This document shows positions 36,379 through 46,171 of a stretch of DNA of 64,000 bases, in pieces. Position 1 is the first letter of the stretch; every line of letters begins with the position of its first letter. This DNA is from Paenibacillus ginsengarvi. Its GTDB lineage: Bacteria > Bacillota > Bacilli > Paenibacillales > NBRC-103111. The notes below the pieces were generated by a model. The model made no database searches and was not told the DNA's origin. It saw only the letters and a list, made by a program, of their open reading frames with translations. The stretch spans positions 1 through 64,000 of the forward strand of contig NZ_RBAH01000036.1 of NCBI RefSeq assembly GCF_003626695.1, read 5' to 3'. Both the position numbers and the translations under genes were made by a program.

Positions 36379-36852
36379 ATGGCAATTGAAGTGGGCACCA
36401 AGTTGGAGGGCAAGGTGACAGGCATTACTCATTTCGGGGCATTCGTAGAACTATCTGCAGGCGTGACCGGTCTCGTTCACATCTCCGAAATTGCCGACAA
36501 TTATGTGAAGGACGTCAACGATCACCTGAAGCTGGAAGACAAAGTTTTGGTGAAAGTCATCAACGTGGACAAGGACGGAAAAATTGGTTTGTCCATTCGC
36601 CAAGCTGTCGACAAACCTCCAGGCGAGCAGCGCCCGGATCGCCCTGAGCGCGGATTTAACCGGGACCGTGAAGATCGTGGAGATCGTGGAGGAAGAAACG
36701 ATCGCGGTGGCCGCCCCTTTAAACCTGCCCCGAACCGCTTGACTTTCGAGGATAAGATGTCGCGTTTCTTGAAGGACAGCGAAGAACGGATCTCGAACTT
36801 GAAGAAGAATACTGAAGGGAAACGGGGCGGAAGAGGCGCTCGACGCGTATAA
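36379..36852 (+). CDS. yabR: S1 RNA-binding domain protein YabR
   Basis: 157 aa: one S1 domain (residues about 5-75: VGTKLEGKVTGITHFGAFVE, TGLVHISEIADNYV, DKVLVKVINVDKDGKIGLSI) followed by a basic, Arg/Gly/Asp-rich low-complexity linker (RDREDRGDRGGRNDRGGR) and a helical tail FEDKMSRFLKDSEERISNLK. Similar to general stress protein 13 and polynucleotide phosphorylase S1 domains; function not firmly known. ATG at 36379 after gggagg. It has its own promoter and a terminator at 36885. Confidence 0.92.
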   Translation: MAIEVGTKLEGKVTGITHFGAFVELSAGVTGLVHISEIADNYVKDVNDHLKLEDKVLVKVINVDKDGKIGLSIRQAVDKPPGEQRPDRPERGFNRDREDRGDRGGRNDRGGRPFKPAPNRLTFEDKMSRFLKDSEERISNLKKNTEGKRGGRGARRV

Positions 36853-36884
36853 GCCGAGCTACCCGTTGTTATGCAGCTTATGGT

Positions 36885-36918
36885 ACGCCGGCCGTCCGAC
36901 AGGACAGTCGGCGTTTTT
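36885..36918 (+). terminator. Terminator after yabR
   Basis: acgccg/cggcgt outer stem with inner gtcc/ggac, then T5. Confidence 0.75.
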
Positions 36919-36946
36919 GGTCTTCGGATAAGGCTTCCCGAACCGA

Positions 36947-36976
36947 TTGACAACACCCCGGGCGCTGGTATATACT
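36947..36976 (+). promoter_or_regulatory. Promoter of tRNA-Met
   Basis: TTGACA (36947-36952), 18 bases, TATACT (36971-36976), 14 bases before the tRNA. Confidence 0.85.
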
Positions 36977-36989
36977 TTCATATGATTAT

Positions 36990-37063
36990 GGCGGCGTAGC
37001 TCAGCTGGCTAGAGCGTACGGTTCATACCCGTGAGGTCGGGGGTTCGATCCCCTCTGCCGCTA
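36990..37063 (+). tRNA. trnSL-Met: tRNA-Met (anticodon CAU)
   Basis: A 74-base cloverleaf: acceptor ggcggcg with tgccgct plus discriminator a, D arm gctcagctggctagagc, anticodon arm cggttcatacccg with CAT at 37024-37026, T arm gggggttcgatcccc. The CCA end is not encoded (tcca follows). The sequence is almost identical to the B. subtilis elongator tRNA-Met, which also lies between yabR and spoIIE. CAU could in principle be tRNA-Ile2, but the position and body fit Met. Confidence 0.95.
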
Positions 37064-37077
37064 TCCATAGTTCCGAC

Positions 37078-37115
37078 AAAAGCTCCGACACGTTTTGAAC
37101 GTGCGGGGCTTTTTC
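37078..37115 (+). terminator. Terminator after tRNA-Met
   Basis: aaagctccg-a-cacgtt / aacgtg-cggggcttt, then tttctttg. Confidence 0.85.
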
Positions 37116-37434
37116 TTTGTTTCTCGGCCGATTTGCAGACAGGTTGTATGCTTTTGTCGGACTTTCCGTCCGCGGTCTAGGGAATCGACACTGTTTTACG
37201 GAATCATCTTGTCCATCATGCGAGCGTCTGTTCGGATCGCCGGGCGGCGAGACATCGAGTCTTTGCGAACGAAGGTACGGGCAGAGCCGGAAACGCGCGT
37301 TTTCGGGGAACTGCGCGGCTCAGCCGTTTTTGTCGGAAAATTCTTTGAGCCCACATCCGCATTGTGACAAACTTTATACTAGATTCGTTTTTATAATAGG
37401 GGCACACCAAAAATGAAAAAGGATGTGTTCCGGT
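37116..37434 (+). promoter_or_regulatory. spoIIE upstream region with possible Spo0A-type promoter
   Basis: No convincing gene here. A TATAAT (37392-37397) lies 37 bases before spoIIE, and TGACAA (37365-37370) stands 21 bases upstream of it, the wide spacing typical of Spo0A-activated sigma-A promoters such as those of spoIIE and spoIIG. TGTCGGA (37331-37337), one base from an 0A box, is about 30 bases further up. All three fit the known control of spoIIE but none is an exact site. Confidence 0.45.
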
Positions 37435-39924
37435 ATGATGAAATGGAATGTACTCGATTTTAAATCGTCTCCGCTCAGCGGAAAGTTGGATAAATCGAAG
37501 GACGGAGGCAAACGGACGTTTCTGGAAAACCGGTTCATCCAATCGATGATTGCGAGGAAGTGGGCTTTTTTGCTGGTCGTCATGGCTTTTCTGCTCGGCC
37601 GGGCGATGATTCTCGAGCAGCTTACTCCGTTCGCGATCGCTTATTTCGCAGTCGTTTATTTTGTCCGCAAGGACTTGATCCGCTGGATCGGCCTTTCGAT
37701 CATCGCAGGAAGCTTGCTCGCCTTCGAGATCAAGACCGGATATATCGTAACGGAAATGCTCGTGTTTCTCTTGGTCCAGAAAGGCTTGGAAAAGTACGGG
37801 CGCTCGGAGCTGGCGTACGCGCCGATCATTGTGTTTACATCTGCATTTGCCGTCCAGTTGTTCGGCACCATCGTAACGTCCGAGCTGACCTGGTACTCGC
37901 TCATGCTTACGGCCGTAGAGGCCGCGCTCAGCTTCGTGCTGACGCTCATCTTTATCCAGGCGATCCCGGTTTTTACGTTAACGCGAAAAAACTACGCGCT
38001 AAAAAACGAGGAGATCATTTGCCTCATCATTTTACTGGGATCGGTGATGACGGGTACGGTGGGGTGGATCATCCAGTCCGTTTCGCTCGAGCACGTGCTG
38101 TCCCGCTATTTGATCCTACTGTTCGCGTTTGTGGGAGGGGCCCCCCTCGGCGCTTCCGTAGGCGTCATTACCGGTCTGGTTCTCAGTTTGGCCGATGTCG
38201 GCGCGATTTACCAGATGAGCCTGCTCGCCTTCTCGGGCATGCTGGCCGGTTTGCTCAAGGAAGCGAACCGGATGGCGGTGGCGTTCGGGATGCTGCTCGG
38301 CTCGTCGATCTTGTCCATCTATATCGGCAGCCAGGCCGAGGTGATGAGCTCGACCTGGGAATCGGTCGCCGCCGTTATTCTGTTCATGCTGACGCCTCGG
38401 GCCTTCGTCCAGACGATCGCGAAGTACGTCCCGGGAACGCGTGAAAACATGAAGTCACAACATGATTATGCGAAGCGGGTCCGAGATATTACGGCTACTC
38501 GGGTCGAGCAGTTTTCCGAGGTATTCCGTCAACTGTCGAGCAGCTTCAGCCAGCTTTCGGAGGTGGATGAGAGCAAAGCCAAGGAGGAGGCGGTCGGACA
38601 TTTCATGAACTCGGTCGCCGGCAGAGCTTGCTCCACTTGCTGGAAGCGCCATCAATGCTGGGACGACAAGTTTTATCAGACGTACCGATATATGTCCGAT
38701 ATGATGACCGCAATCGATGAGCGGGAGACGATGACGAAGAAAGATATTGCACCCGAGTGGAAGCAAATATGCGTGCGGACCGATCAGGTGCTCGGCGTCA
38801 TGAAACAGCAGTATGCGCTGTTCAAGCACGATCTGCATTGGAAGCGGCAAATCCAGGATAGCCGTCAGCTCGTAGCGGAGCAACTGAGCGGCGTGTCGCA
38901 GGTCATGCAGGATTTGGCCAAAGAAATCAAACGGGAGGGACATGAGCTGTTTTTACAGGAGGAGCAAATTCGCTCCGCGCTTGAGGATTTGGGTCTTTCC
39001 ATTCACAGCATCGATATTATCAGTCTCGATGAGGGGAACGTGGAGATCGAGATCATCCATCAATATACGAGGGGATTTGATGAGTGCCGGAAAATTATCG
39101 CGCCGCTGCTGTCCGATATTTTGGGTGAAAATATCGCCGTGCGCAGCGAAGAAATATCGAGCCGGGGGGATGGTTTTGCAACCGTATTGTTTTGTTCGGC
39201 CAAGGAGTTCGAGGTGGAGACGGGGGTGGCCGGTGCGGCCAAAGGAGGCGATCTGCTGTCTGGAGACAGCTTCAGCACGGTAGAGCTCGGCAACGGGAAG
39301 TTTGCCGTGGCGATCAGCGACGGAATGGGCAATGGAGAGCGGGCCCGGGCGGAGAGCAGCGCGGCGCTCTCGATTTTGCAGCAGCTGCTGCAATCGGGCA
39401 TGGACGAGAAGCTGGCGATCAAGTCGGTTAATTCGGTGCTGATGCTCCGTTCGTCGGACGAGATGTTCGCGACGGTCGATGTAGCGCTAATCGATCAATA
39501 CAGCGCTCAGACAACGTTCATGAAGATCGGTTCGACGCCGAGTTATATTAAAAGGGAGACGGAGGTAATTCAAGTTACGGCCAACAATTTGCCGATCGGC
39601 ATTTTGCAGGATATTGACGTTGATCTGATCTCGATGCAGCTGCTGCCGGGCGATACGCTCATTATGATGACCGACGGCATTTTCGACGCTCCGGGGCCGG
39701 CCGTCAACAAGGAGATGTATATCAAGCGGATCATTCAGGAAATCGACGAAACCGATCCGCAGCTATTCGCCGATTGCATGCTCGATACGATCGTGCGTTA
39801 TAATGGGGACATTATGGACGATATGACGGTTGTTGTCGCTCGCATTCAGAAGTATAAGCCGGAGTGGGCGACGTTTCGCTGGCAGGGCATGACCCATTTC
39901 GAGCGCCCGAGAACGGTAAGTTGA
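37435..39924 (+). CDS. spoIIE: Stage II sporulation protein E, PP2C-type phosphatase
   Basis: Dephosphorylates SpoIIAA~P to release sigma-F in the forespore and acts in polar septation. N-terminal domain with about ten membrane segments (residues 40-320), a central FtsZ-interaction region, and a C-terminal PP2C domain with AISDGMGNGERARAESSAAL and MMTDGIFDAPG holding the metal aspartates. 829 aa from ATG 37435; an ATG at 37423 sits directly on the only ribosome-site-like aagg. A CSTCWKRHQC cysteine cluster in the middle is notable. Confidence 0.97.
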   Translation: MMKWNVLDFKSSPLSGKLDKSKDGGKRTFLENRFIQSMIARKWAFLLVVMAFLLGRAMILEQLTPFAIAYFAVVYFVRKDLIRWIGLSIIAGSLLAFEIKTGYIVTEMLVFLLVQKGLEKYGRSELAYAPIIVFTSAFAVQLFGTIVTSELTWYSLMLTAVEAALSFVLTLIFIQAIPVFTLTRKNYALKNEEIICLIILLGSVMTGTVGWIIQSVSLEHVLSRYLILLFAFVGGAPLGASVGVITGLVLSLADVGAIYQMSLLAFSGMLAGLLKEANRMAVAFGMLLGSSILSIYIGSQAEVMSSTWESVAAVILFMLTPRAFVQTIAKYVPGTRENMKSQHDYAKRVRDITATRVEQFSEVFRQLSSSFSQLSEVDESKAKEEAVGHFMNSVAGRACSTCWKRHQCWDDKFYQTYRYMSDMMTAIDERETMTKKDIAPEWKQICVRTDQVLGVMKQQYALFKHDLHWKRQIQDSRQLVAEQLSGVSQVMQDLAKEIKREGHELFLQEEQIRSALEDLGLSIHSIDIISLDEGNVEIEIIHQYTRGFDECRKIIAPLLSDILGENIAVRSEEISSRGDGFATVLFCSAKEFEVETGVAGAAKGGDLLSGDSFSTVELGNGKFAVAISDGMGNGERARAESSAALSILQQLLQSGMDEKLAIKSVNSVLMLRSSDEMFATVDVALIDQYSAQTTFMKIGSTPSYIKRETEVIQVTANNLPIGILQDIDVDLISMQLLPGDTLIMMTDGIFDAPGPAVNKEMYIKRIIQEIDETDPQLFADCMLDTIVRYNGDIMDDMTVVVARIQKYKPEWATFRWQGMTHFERPRTVS

Positions 39925-40256
39925 TCCCCCAAAAGTGAAGCGAAGCTCCGAAGCTTAGTCCGTCGGAGCAGCTAAGCTGCTCTCGCAATAATAGCTACTC
40001 TTAAACACGAATGTACTTCGTCGACTTTCATCGATTAAAGCTATTATTAATACTTTCGGGGGAGCCCCCAAATCGCCCCATAAAGTGAAGCCAAACTTCG
40101 ATGCGCATTACATGTTCTCATCCTATAGATCCGATCCCTGGAACCCGGTAAAACCGGGTTTTTTTCTTTTTGCACGGCGCTGCCTTCCGGGTATCGTTCG
40201 CTTCTAGCGGGGGAATGCTAGATACTAGAATCGGAGCGAGGAAGGATTGATCCCGG
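39925..40256 (+). other. Structured 332-base intergenic region before yabS
   Basis: No gene. Several nested complements: tcccccaaaagt (about 39926) with actttcggggga (about 40052, one mismatch), aataatagct (39987-39996) with agctattatt (40039-40048), gctccga with tcggagc, and gagcagc-taa-gctgctc. Together they could fold positions 39925-40065 into one multi-stem RNA. After it comes a second copy-like segment ccccataaagtgaagc (40076-40091) and a strong terminator. Confidence 0.6.
40142..40167 (+). terminator. Terminator before yabS
   Basis: aacccgg-taaaa-ccgggtt followed by T7 then ctttt. It should end spoIIE transcription before yabS. Confidence 0.9.
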
Positions 40257-41027
40257 ATGAAACAAATTATTCTGATTACAGACGGATGCTCAAACGTTGG
40301 GATTAGCCCGGTTGTAGCGGCGGCTCATGCCAGGCAATCGGACATCGTCGTCAACGTAATCGGCATTGTCGATGGCGGCGATTTGGGCGAGCGCGGGGCG
40401 ACGGAAATTGCCGAGATCGCCAAGGCAGGCGGAGGCATGAGCCGGCTCGTCACCCAGTATGCGCTCGCCGAAACGGTGCAGATGATGACGCGCCAAACGG
40501 TGCTCCGGACGATTCGCCAGACAGTACAGCAGGAGCTGAAGCAGATCATCGGGCCGGGGGCCGCTCTGGAGCAGCTGCCTCCGGGACAGCGGGGAGCGGT
40601 CGTGCGGATGATCGACGAATGGAGCGAAACAAGCTCGCTGCGGGTAGCTCTGCTGATCGATACGAGCGCCAGCATGGCTCCGAAGCTGAAAGCGGTCGAG
40701 GAAGCGTGCCGGGATTTGCTGGCGAGCCTGCGTGCCCGCAAAGGGGTCAGCGAAATGGCGGTTTTCCGTTTTCCCGGCCATGCGGAAGTCGACCTGCTTG
40801 CGGACTGGACGTCCGATCTTGCCAAAACCGCCAATATGTTCTATAACTTAAACATGAAGGGGACGACGCCTACCGGCCCCGCCTTGTTAGGGGCGATCCG
40901 GTATGTGGCGCAGGACACCCCGGCGCACAGCACGTTAACCGACGGAGCCGCAATACGGGGAAGGGACGAAGAGCGTTCCTACAAGCCGAGCGATGGGGAC
41001 GGGATATTCAGTGACTACATCGTCTAA
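40257..41027 (+). CDS. yabS: vWA-domain protein YabS
   Basis: 256 aa, cytosolic, of unknown function. A MIDAS motif DTSAS lies at residues 135-139 (VALLIDTSASMAPKLKAVEE), with GTTPTGPALL supplying the MIDAS threonine. The very N terminus ILITDGCSNVG looks like the last strand of a vWA domain, so the order of elements is unusual. The linker between is helical (TVLRTIRQTVQQELKQI). ATG at 40257 after gaggaagga. The last 17 bases overlap yabT, its kinase partner by context. Confidence 0.9.
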   Translation: MKQIILITDGCSNVGISPVVAAAHARQSDIVVNVIGIVDGGDLGERGATEIAEIAKAGGGMSRLVTQYALAETVQMMTRQTVLRTIRQTVQQELKQIIGPGAALEQLPPGQRGAVVRMIDEWSETSSLRVALLIDTSASMAPKLKAVEEACRDLLASLRARKGVSEMAVFRFPGHAEVDLLADWTSDLAKTANMFYNLNMKGTTPTGPALLGAIRYVAQDTPAHSTLTDGAAIRGRDEERSYKPSDGDGIFSDYIV

Positions 41028-41928
41028 AGTAGTCTTGACCGAAGGGTTCGCCGTTTGCGGAAAATGGAACAAACGGCGGTACCGGATCGAAAGGCTGCTT
41101 GGAGAAGGGGCCAACGGCAAAGTATTTCTCGTGCATTCGGGAAAACAAGCCTATGCACTTAAATTCGGGTACGATACGGTTGATCTGCAGCTCGAGGTCA
41201 ACGTGCTCCGGGAGCTGGACAAGAAGTCGGCCACCCCGTTTTTGCACGATGCCGACGATGCGGTTATTAGCGGCAAAGTATTCCCTTTTTATGTAATGCG
41301 ATACGTGCGCGGACAAATTCCGCGCTATTATATTAGAAGGCACGGCCCGGACTGGATCTATATTATCGGTCTGAACACGCTGCGCAAGCTGAACCTCCTG
41401 CACCGGCAGGGATACATATTCGGCGATTTGAAATCCGATAATGTGCTCGTCTCGGGATACGGGGAAGTGGAGCTTGTCGATTTTGGCGGCGTTACGGAAA
41501 TGGGCCGTTCCGTGAAGCAGTTTACGGAGCTGTATGACCGGGGCTTCTGGAACGCCGGGGAGCGGATCGCGGCAGGCAGTTACGACCTGTTCAGCTTCGC
41601 CGTCCTTTGCCTGGAGCTCGGAGGGATGGGCAAAAAGCTGAGGGAGCTTGCGCAAGGCTTACCCCAAAGCCGAAGCATAAAAGATCTGGAGAAGCTGATC
41701 GACGAATGCCCGAGGCTTCGCGCCGTCGCGCCGGTGTTGAAAAAGGCGGTAGCCGGACGGCTGGCCGATTCCGCGGAAGCGGCGGAGCTGTGGAGCGAAG
41801 CGCTCAAAAGCCAAGGCGTTCACGCTGTTCCGCGTTCGGCCGCTTCTGCCGTATGGATCAAAACGTCGTTCGCCGCCTCTATCGGGCTGTTCATTTTGGT
41901 GCTTTGCGCGATATGGCTGAGAAGCTGA
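41011..41928 (+). CDS. yabT: Serine/threonine protein kinase YabT
   Basis: Hanks-type kinase made during sporulation in B. subtilis, where it binds DNA and phosphorylates RecA and other targets. Kinase motifs: Gly loop LLGEGANGKVFLV, YALKFG lysine, catalytic loop GYIFGDLKSDN (the usual His-Arg is replaced by Phe-Gly, as I recall for YabT), and VDFGGV as DFG. A single C-terminal membrane segment (last ~22 residues, AASIGLFILVLCAIWL) replaces a PASTA sensor. The GTG at 41011 has ggggacggg before it; the ATG at 40993 has no site. 305 aa. Confidence 0.9.
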   Translation: MTTSSKVVLTEGFAVCGKWNKRRYRIERLLGEGANGKVFLVHSGKQAYALKFGYDTVDLQLEVNVLRELDKKSATPFLHDADDAVISGKVFPFYVMRYVRGQIPRYYIRRHGPDWIYIIGLNTLRKLNLLHRQGYIFGDLKSDNVLVSGYGEVELVDFGGVTEMGRSVKQFTELYDRGFWNAGERIAAGSYDLFSFAVLCLELGGMGKKLRELAQGLPQSRSIKDLEKLIDECPRLRAVAPVLKKAVAGRLADSAEAAELWSEALKSQGVHAVPRSAASAVWIKTSFAASIGLFILVLCAIWLRS

Positions 41929-41982
41929 TGGGGACAATCGCGGCTTGGCATACATCAACGGTTGAGAAAGAGATGAGGAAAA

Positions 41983-43428
41983 GTGCCGCTTATGGAGCTT
42001 GCGGATAAAGTGGAGAACGTGATCAGCAGAGATCGGCTCGCCTGTGAGGGCGACCGGATCGTCGTCGCCGTATCGGGCGGGCCCGATTCGATGGCGCTGC
42101 TGCACGTTCTTTTTTTGCTTGCCCCGAAGTTTCGCTTCGAGCTGATGGCCTGTCATATCAATCACGGATTCCGTCCTGAGGAGTCGGAGCGCGAGGCCGA
42201 GGTCGTTGCCGCTTTCGCCGGCCGCTTGGGCATTCCCTGCGAGATCGGCCGGTTTGATCTGCCGGCTTACATTGCGGAGACGGGGCTTAACGCGCAGGTA
42301 GCGGCTAGGGAAAAGCGTTATGCTTATTTGCACGAAACGGCGGAGCGGTACGGGGCGAACAAGATCGCTCTGGCCCATCATGCGGACGATCAGGCGGAGA
42401 CGGTTATGATGCGGGTCTTGCGGGGAACGGGTCCATCGGGACTATCCGGCATGGCGGTGCGCCGAACCGAAAAAAAAGTGGAACTAATCCGCCCCTTCTT
42501 ACGTATATACAAATCGGAGATCGAACGCCATTGTGACGTTTCCGGCATCCCGGTATGCCGGGACAGCAGCAACGTGTCGCGCAAATATTTCCGCAACGTC
42601 GTCCGTCTGGACGTGCTGCCGTATTTGCAGACGTATAACGAGAAGCTGCCGGAATCGCTGAATCGGCTCGCCGAGATGATGAGGGCCGAAGACGATTGGA
42701 TGGAAGCCGAAACAAAGGCGCGATTTGATGAGCTTGTCGCTCTCGAGCGGAAAGAAGGACGGGTCGAATGCAGCCTGGTCGCAAACCGTTTTGCCGCGCT
42801 TCCCGTTGCTTTACAAAGGAGACTGATTAAACTAATATTAAACTATGTTTTTTCGGAAAACGATCTTGCCGATTACGAACGGATCGAGACGATTCGTGAG
42901 GCGATTGTACGTGAAGGCGGGAGATCGCTGACGCTTGATCTGCATGAGAGGCTGAAGCTCGTACGCGAATATGATACGGTTTCCTTTGTACGGCAGCGAT
43001 TATCGGACCCGGTGCGGTATGCATATGAGATTACCGGACCTGCCACTGTAATAAGTGTGCCGGAAGCGGGGATGGAGCTGGCTTGCGAGCTGGTTGGCAC
43101 AGCCGCGATTGGCCTTACTCCTGCGCGGAGGAGAACGGGCCGCAGCGAAGCTTTTTTCGACGGCGATCAAGTGTTGTTTCCATTAACGGTGCGCGGCAGA
43201 CAGCCCGGCGACCGGATGGAGCCGCTCGGTTTAAAGGGAACGAAAAAAGTAAAAGATATGTTCATTGACGAAAAAATACCGCCTTCAGCCCGGGATCAGT
43301 TCCCGCTTGTGCTGGATGCAGCGGGACGCGTGCTTTGGATCCCCGGACTGCGCAGATCCGCCCATGCCGTCGTAGCGGATACGACAACTCGGGTATTGGT
43401 CATGAACGTTCGCCATGTAGAGAGGTAA
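41983..43428 (+). CDS. tilS: tRNA(Ile)-lysidine synthase
   Basis: Converts C34 of the CAU tRNA-Ile to lysidine so that it reads AUA. The PP-loop SGGPDS is at residues 31-36 ([17 protein letters not shown]), followed by [42 protein letters not shown] and CRDSSN. The C-terminal TilS domains end near RRSAHAVV. 481 aa, as in Bacillales. GTG start four bases after atgagga; ATG at 41992 is an alternative. It precedes hpt as in B. subtilis. Confidence 0.95.
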   Translation: MPLMELADKVENVISRDRLACEGDRIVVAVSGGPDSMALLHVLFLLAPKFRFELMACHINHGFRPEESEREAEVVAAFAGRLGIPCEIGRFDLPAYIAETGLNAQVAAREKRYAYLHETAERYGANKIALAHHADDQAETVMMRVLRGTGPSGLSGMAVRRTEKKVELIRPFLRIYKSEIERHCDVSGIPVCRDSSNVSRKYFRNVVRLDVLPYLQTYNEKLPESLNRLAEMMRAEDDWMEAETKARFDELVALERKEGRVECSLVANRFAALPVALQRRLIKLILNYVFSENDLADYERIETIREAIVREGGRSLTLDLHERLKLVREYDTVSFVRQRLSDPVRYAYEITGPATVISVPEAGMELACELVGTAAIGLTPARRRTGRSEAFFDGDQVLFPLTVRGRQPGDRMEPLGLKGTKKVKDMFIDEKIPPSARDQFPLVLDAAGRVLWIPGLRRSAHAVVADTTTRVLVMNVRHVER

Positions 43429-43496
43429 GCTTGGCTTGCCTTGCCGAGCATGCGGGCATTCATGCTTTCATAGTATACAGTAGGAGGGTCCACCCG

Positions 43497-44039
43497 TTGC
43501 AAAACGACATTCAGAACATCCTGTTCACCGAAGAGCAAATCCAGGACAAAGTGAAGGAGCTTGGGGAGCAGCTCAGCCGCGATTTTGAAGGCCGCAACCC
43601 GCTCGTCATCTGCGTACTGAAGGGCGCGTTCATCTTTATGGCCGACCTGGTGAAACGGATGAGCATTCCGCTTGAGATCGATTTTATGGCCGTTTCCAGC
43701 TATGGGCAAGCGACCAAATCGTCTGGCGTTGTGAAAATCATCAAGGATTTGGACGTTCCGGTCGAAGGCCGCAACGTGCTCGTAGTGGAAGACATTATCG
43801 ACAGCGGGCTCACGCTCAGCTATTTGATCGATGTGCTCGAGCGCCGCAATGCATTGTCCGTATCGGTCGCCACGTTATTCGACAAGCCTTCGGGAAGATC
43901 GGTAGAGCTCGAACCCGACTACAAGGGGTTTACGCTTCCTGACGCCTTTATTGTCGGATACGGACTGGACTATGCGGAGAAATACCGCAATTTGCCGTAC
44001 ATCGGCGTGTTGAAACCGGAAGTTTACACGGCGCAGTAA
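43497..44039 (+). CDS. hpt: Hypoxanthine phosphoribosyltransferase
   Basis: Salvages hypoxanthine and guanine with PRPP; in B. subtilis HprT also partners FtsH and TilS in regulation. The PRPP motif is [17 protein letters not shown], with [11 protein letters not shown] and MAVSSYG earlier and [20 protein letters not shown] at the end. 180 aa, the family length, from TTG at 43497, eight bases after aggaggg; longer in-frame readings run back into tilS. Confidence 0.96.
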   Translation: MQNDIQNILFTEEQIQDKVKELGEQLSRDFEGRNPLVICVLKGAFIFMADLVKRMSIPLEIDFMAVSSYGQATKSSGVVKIIKDLDVPVEGRNVLVVEDIIDSGLTLSYLIDVLERRNALSVSVATLFDKPSGRSVELEPDYKGFTLPDAFIVGYGLDYAEKYRNLPYIGVLKPEVYTAQ

Positions 44040-44118
44040 GCCGCATGCCGCCTGAGTTGTGATCGTCTGACGCGCTGTGGTAAAATAAGTTACGTGTGTC
44101 GCAGAGAGGAGGTAGGGG

Positions 44119-46098
44119 ATGAATCGGATCATCCGCAATACCGGATTTTATTTGCTTATTTTTTTAGTGACGGTCGGGATCGTACACTTTATCAGCAATC
44201 AGAACGATACGAAACAGACCATCTCGTACACCAAATTCCGTGAGGAATTGAAAAATAACAATGTCGACGAAGTATCGGTGAAGTTCGACGGTTATACGTA
44301 TTTGATCCGAGGCAAGCTCAAGCAGTCAAGTACAGACAAGCCGCTGTTCGAAACCCATGCCCCGTTCGACGACCGGGTCATCGAGCTGCTCGAGCAGAGC
44401 AACATTACGAAAGAAGTACATGAGAAAATGGACGGGGACAACGTATGGATAACGTTTCTGACGTCTATCATACCGTTCGTCATCATTTTAGTCCTGTTCT
44501 TCTTCCTGCTGAACCAAGCGCAAGGCGGCGGCGGCAAGGTGATGAATTTCGGGAAGAGCCGCGCGCGGCTGTATAACGAAGAAAAGAAGCGGGTCACGTT
44601 CGACGATGTCGCGGGCGCCGACGAGGAGAAGCAGGAGCTCATTGAGGTTGTCGAGTTTTTGAAGGATCCGAGGAAGTTCGCCGCACTCGGTGCGAGAATA
44701 CCGAAGGGCGTTCTGCTCGTAGGTCCTCCGGGTACCGGTAAAACGCTGCTTGCCAGAGCGGTTGCCGGTGAAGCGGGCGTGCCGTTCTTCAGCATCAGCG
44801 GTTCCGACTTCGTGGAAATGTTCGTCGGTGTCGGGGCATCCCGCGTACGCGATTTGTTCGAGAATGCGAAGAAAAATTCGCCTTGTATTATTTTCATCGA
44901 CGAGATCGACGCCGTCGGACGCCAACGCGGCGCCGGCCTCGGCGGCGGTCATGACGAACGCGAGCAAACGCTCAACCAATTGCTCGTCGAGATGGACGGC
45001 TTCGGCGCGAACGAAGGCATTATCATTATCGCCGCAACGAACCGTTCCGATATTTTGGACCCTGCCCTTCTTCGTCCAGGACGCTTCGACCGTCAAATTA
45101 CGGTAGACCGCCCGGATGTGAAAGGCCGCGAAGCGGTGCTCAAGGTTCACTCCCGCAACAAGCCGCTTAACAAGGATGTCAAGCTGGAGTCGCTTGCCCG
45201 TTATACGACGGGATTCAGCGGAGCCGATCTGGAGAACTTGCTTAACGAAGCTGCGCTCATCGCAGCCCGCCGCAACCGTAAAGACATTTCGATGGATGAA
45301 GTCGAAGAGGCGTTCGACCGCGTCATTGTCGGCGTGCAGAAGAAGAGCCGCGTGATCAGCGACCGGGAGAAAAGAACGATTGCTTATCACGAGGCAGGGC
45401 ATGCCATCATCGGTTATTACGAGCGTCATGCGGACGTCGTGCACAAGGTGACGATCATTCCGCGCGGCCGGGCCGGCGGTTATGTGCTGAGCATCCCGAA
45501 GGAAGGCGAAGATCGTTTGCTCGCCACCAAGTCGGAGCTGCTCGACCGGATTACCGGATTGCTGGGCGGACGCGTTGCCGAAGAGATATTTATCGGCGAG
45601 ATCGGAACGGGTGCTTACGACGACTTCAAGAAAGCGACCAGCATGGCACGCAGCATGATCGTGGAGTACGGAATGAGCGACAAGCTCGGACCAATGCAAT
45701 TCGGCAACTCCCAAGGGCAAGTATTCCTGGGACGGGACATCGGCCACGATCAAAACTACAGCGATGCAATCGCCTACGAGATCGACAAAGAAATGCAGCA
45801 TATTATTCGCTCCTGCTACGACCGGGCAAAAGAAATACTGCAAAAGCATAACGAACAAGTGCATTTGGTAGCGAACGCTTTGCTTGCGCGCGAAACGCTC
45901 GATAAGGATCAAATTATCGAATTGCTCGAAAAAGGCGCAATCACGGGTTCGGACACTTCGGAAGATTCGTTGTCCGGCGGTACTGCCGCAGGCAAGGAAG
46001 AAGAGCCGAAGGTTAATATCCAGACGCAGACAGGCGGCATCGACGCCAATAAGCTTGATTTCGACAAAGATAAAAAAGAGGACAAGAAAGACGAATAA
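44119..46098 (+). CDS. ftsH: ATP-dependent zinc metalloprotease FtsH
   Basis: Hexameric membrane protease for membrane-protein quality control and sporulation entry. Two N-terminal membrane segments (about residues 8-26 and 109-131) flank an external domain. AAA+ motifs: Walker A GPPGTGKT (202-209), Walker B IIFIDEID (257-264), second region of homology [20 protein letters not shown]. The zinc site is HEAGH (424-428), with the third ligand in [10 protein letters not shown]. 659 aa with a charged, disordered tail. ATG at 44119 after gaggagg. The tilS-hpt-ftsH order is conserved. Confidence 0.98.
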   Translation: MNRIIRNTGFYLLIFLVTVGIVHFISNQNDTKQTISYTKFREELKNNNVDEVSVKFDGYTYLIRGKLKQSSTDKPLFETHAPFDDRVIELLEQSNITKEVHEKMDGDNVWITFLTSIIPFVIILVLFFFLLNQAQGGGGKVMNFGKSRARLYNEEKKRVTFDDVAGADEEKQELIEVVEFLKDPRKFAALGARIPKGVLLVGPPGTGKTLLARAVAGEAGVPFFSISGSDFVEMFVGVGASRVRDLFENAKKNSPCIIFIDEIDAVGRQRGAGLGGGHDEREQTLNQLLVEMDGFGANEGIIIIAATNRSDILDPALLRPGRFDRQITVDRPDVKGREAVLKVHSRNKPLNKDVKLESLARYTTGFSGADLENLLNEAALIAARRNRKDISMDEVEEAFDRVIVGVQKKSRVISDREKRTIAYHEAGHAIIGYYERHADVVHKVTIIPRGRAGGYVLSIPKEGEDRLLATKSELLDRITGLLGGRVAEEIFIGEIGTGAYDDFKKATSMARSMIVEYGMSDKLGPMQFGNSQGQVFLGRDIGHDQNYSDAIAYEIDKEMQHIIRSCYDRAKEILQKHNEQVHLVANALLARETLDKDQIIELLEKGAITGSDTSEDSLSGGTAAGKEEEPKVNIQTQTGGIDANKLDFDKDKKEDKKDE

Positions 46099-46126
46099 AC
46101 CGGAACATCCATACCAGCATTACTCA

Positions 46127-46163
46127 GAAGAAAGGAGAGCTCCTAACGGGCTCTCCTTCTTTG
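46127..46163 (+). terminator. Terminator after ftsH (bidirectional)
   Basis: aaggagagc/gctctcctt, extended by further A-T pairs, with tctttg after it. On the minus strand it is followed by tttcttct, so it can also end the surface-protein gene that converges here. Confidence 0.75.
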
Positions 46164-46171
46164 TCTGTATA

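Noticed and set aside
37064-37067. Encoded CCA end of the tRNA
   Set aside because: The bases after the discriminator are tcca, one out of register, so CCA must be added after transcription.
37095-37416. Two overlapping plus-strand frames (90 and 99 aa) between tRNA-Met and spoIIE
   Set aside because: Both begin in the tRNA terminator, lack ribosome sites and recognisable motifs, and overlap the spoIIE promoter region.
44488-45912. Long antisense frame (474 aa) opposite ftsH
   Set aside because: ftsH is certain on the other strand. Long antisense frames are a by-product of codon bias in moderately GC-rich DNA; His/Val/Asp-rich nonsense composition and no known motif.
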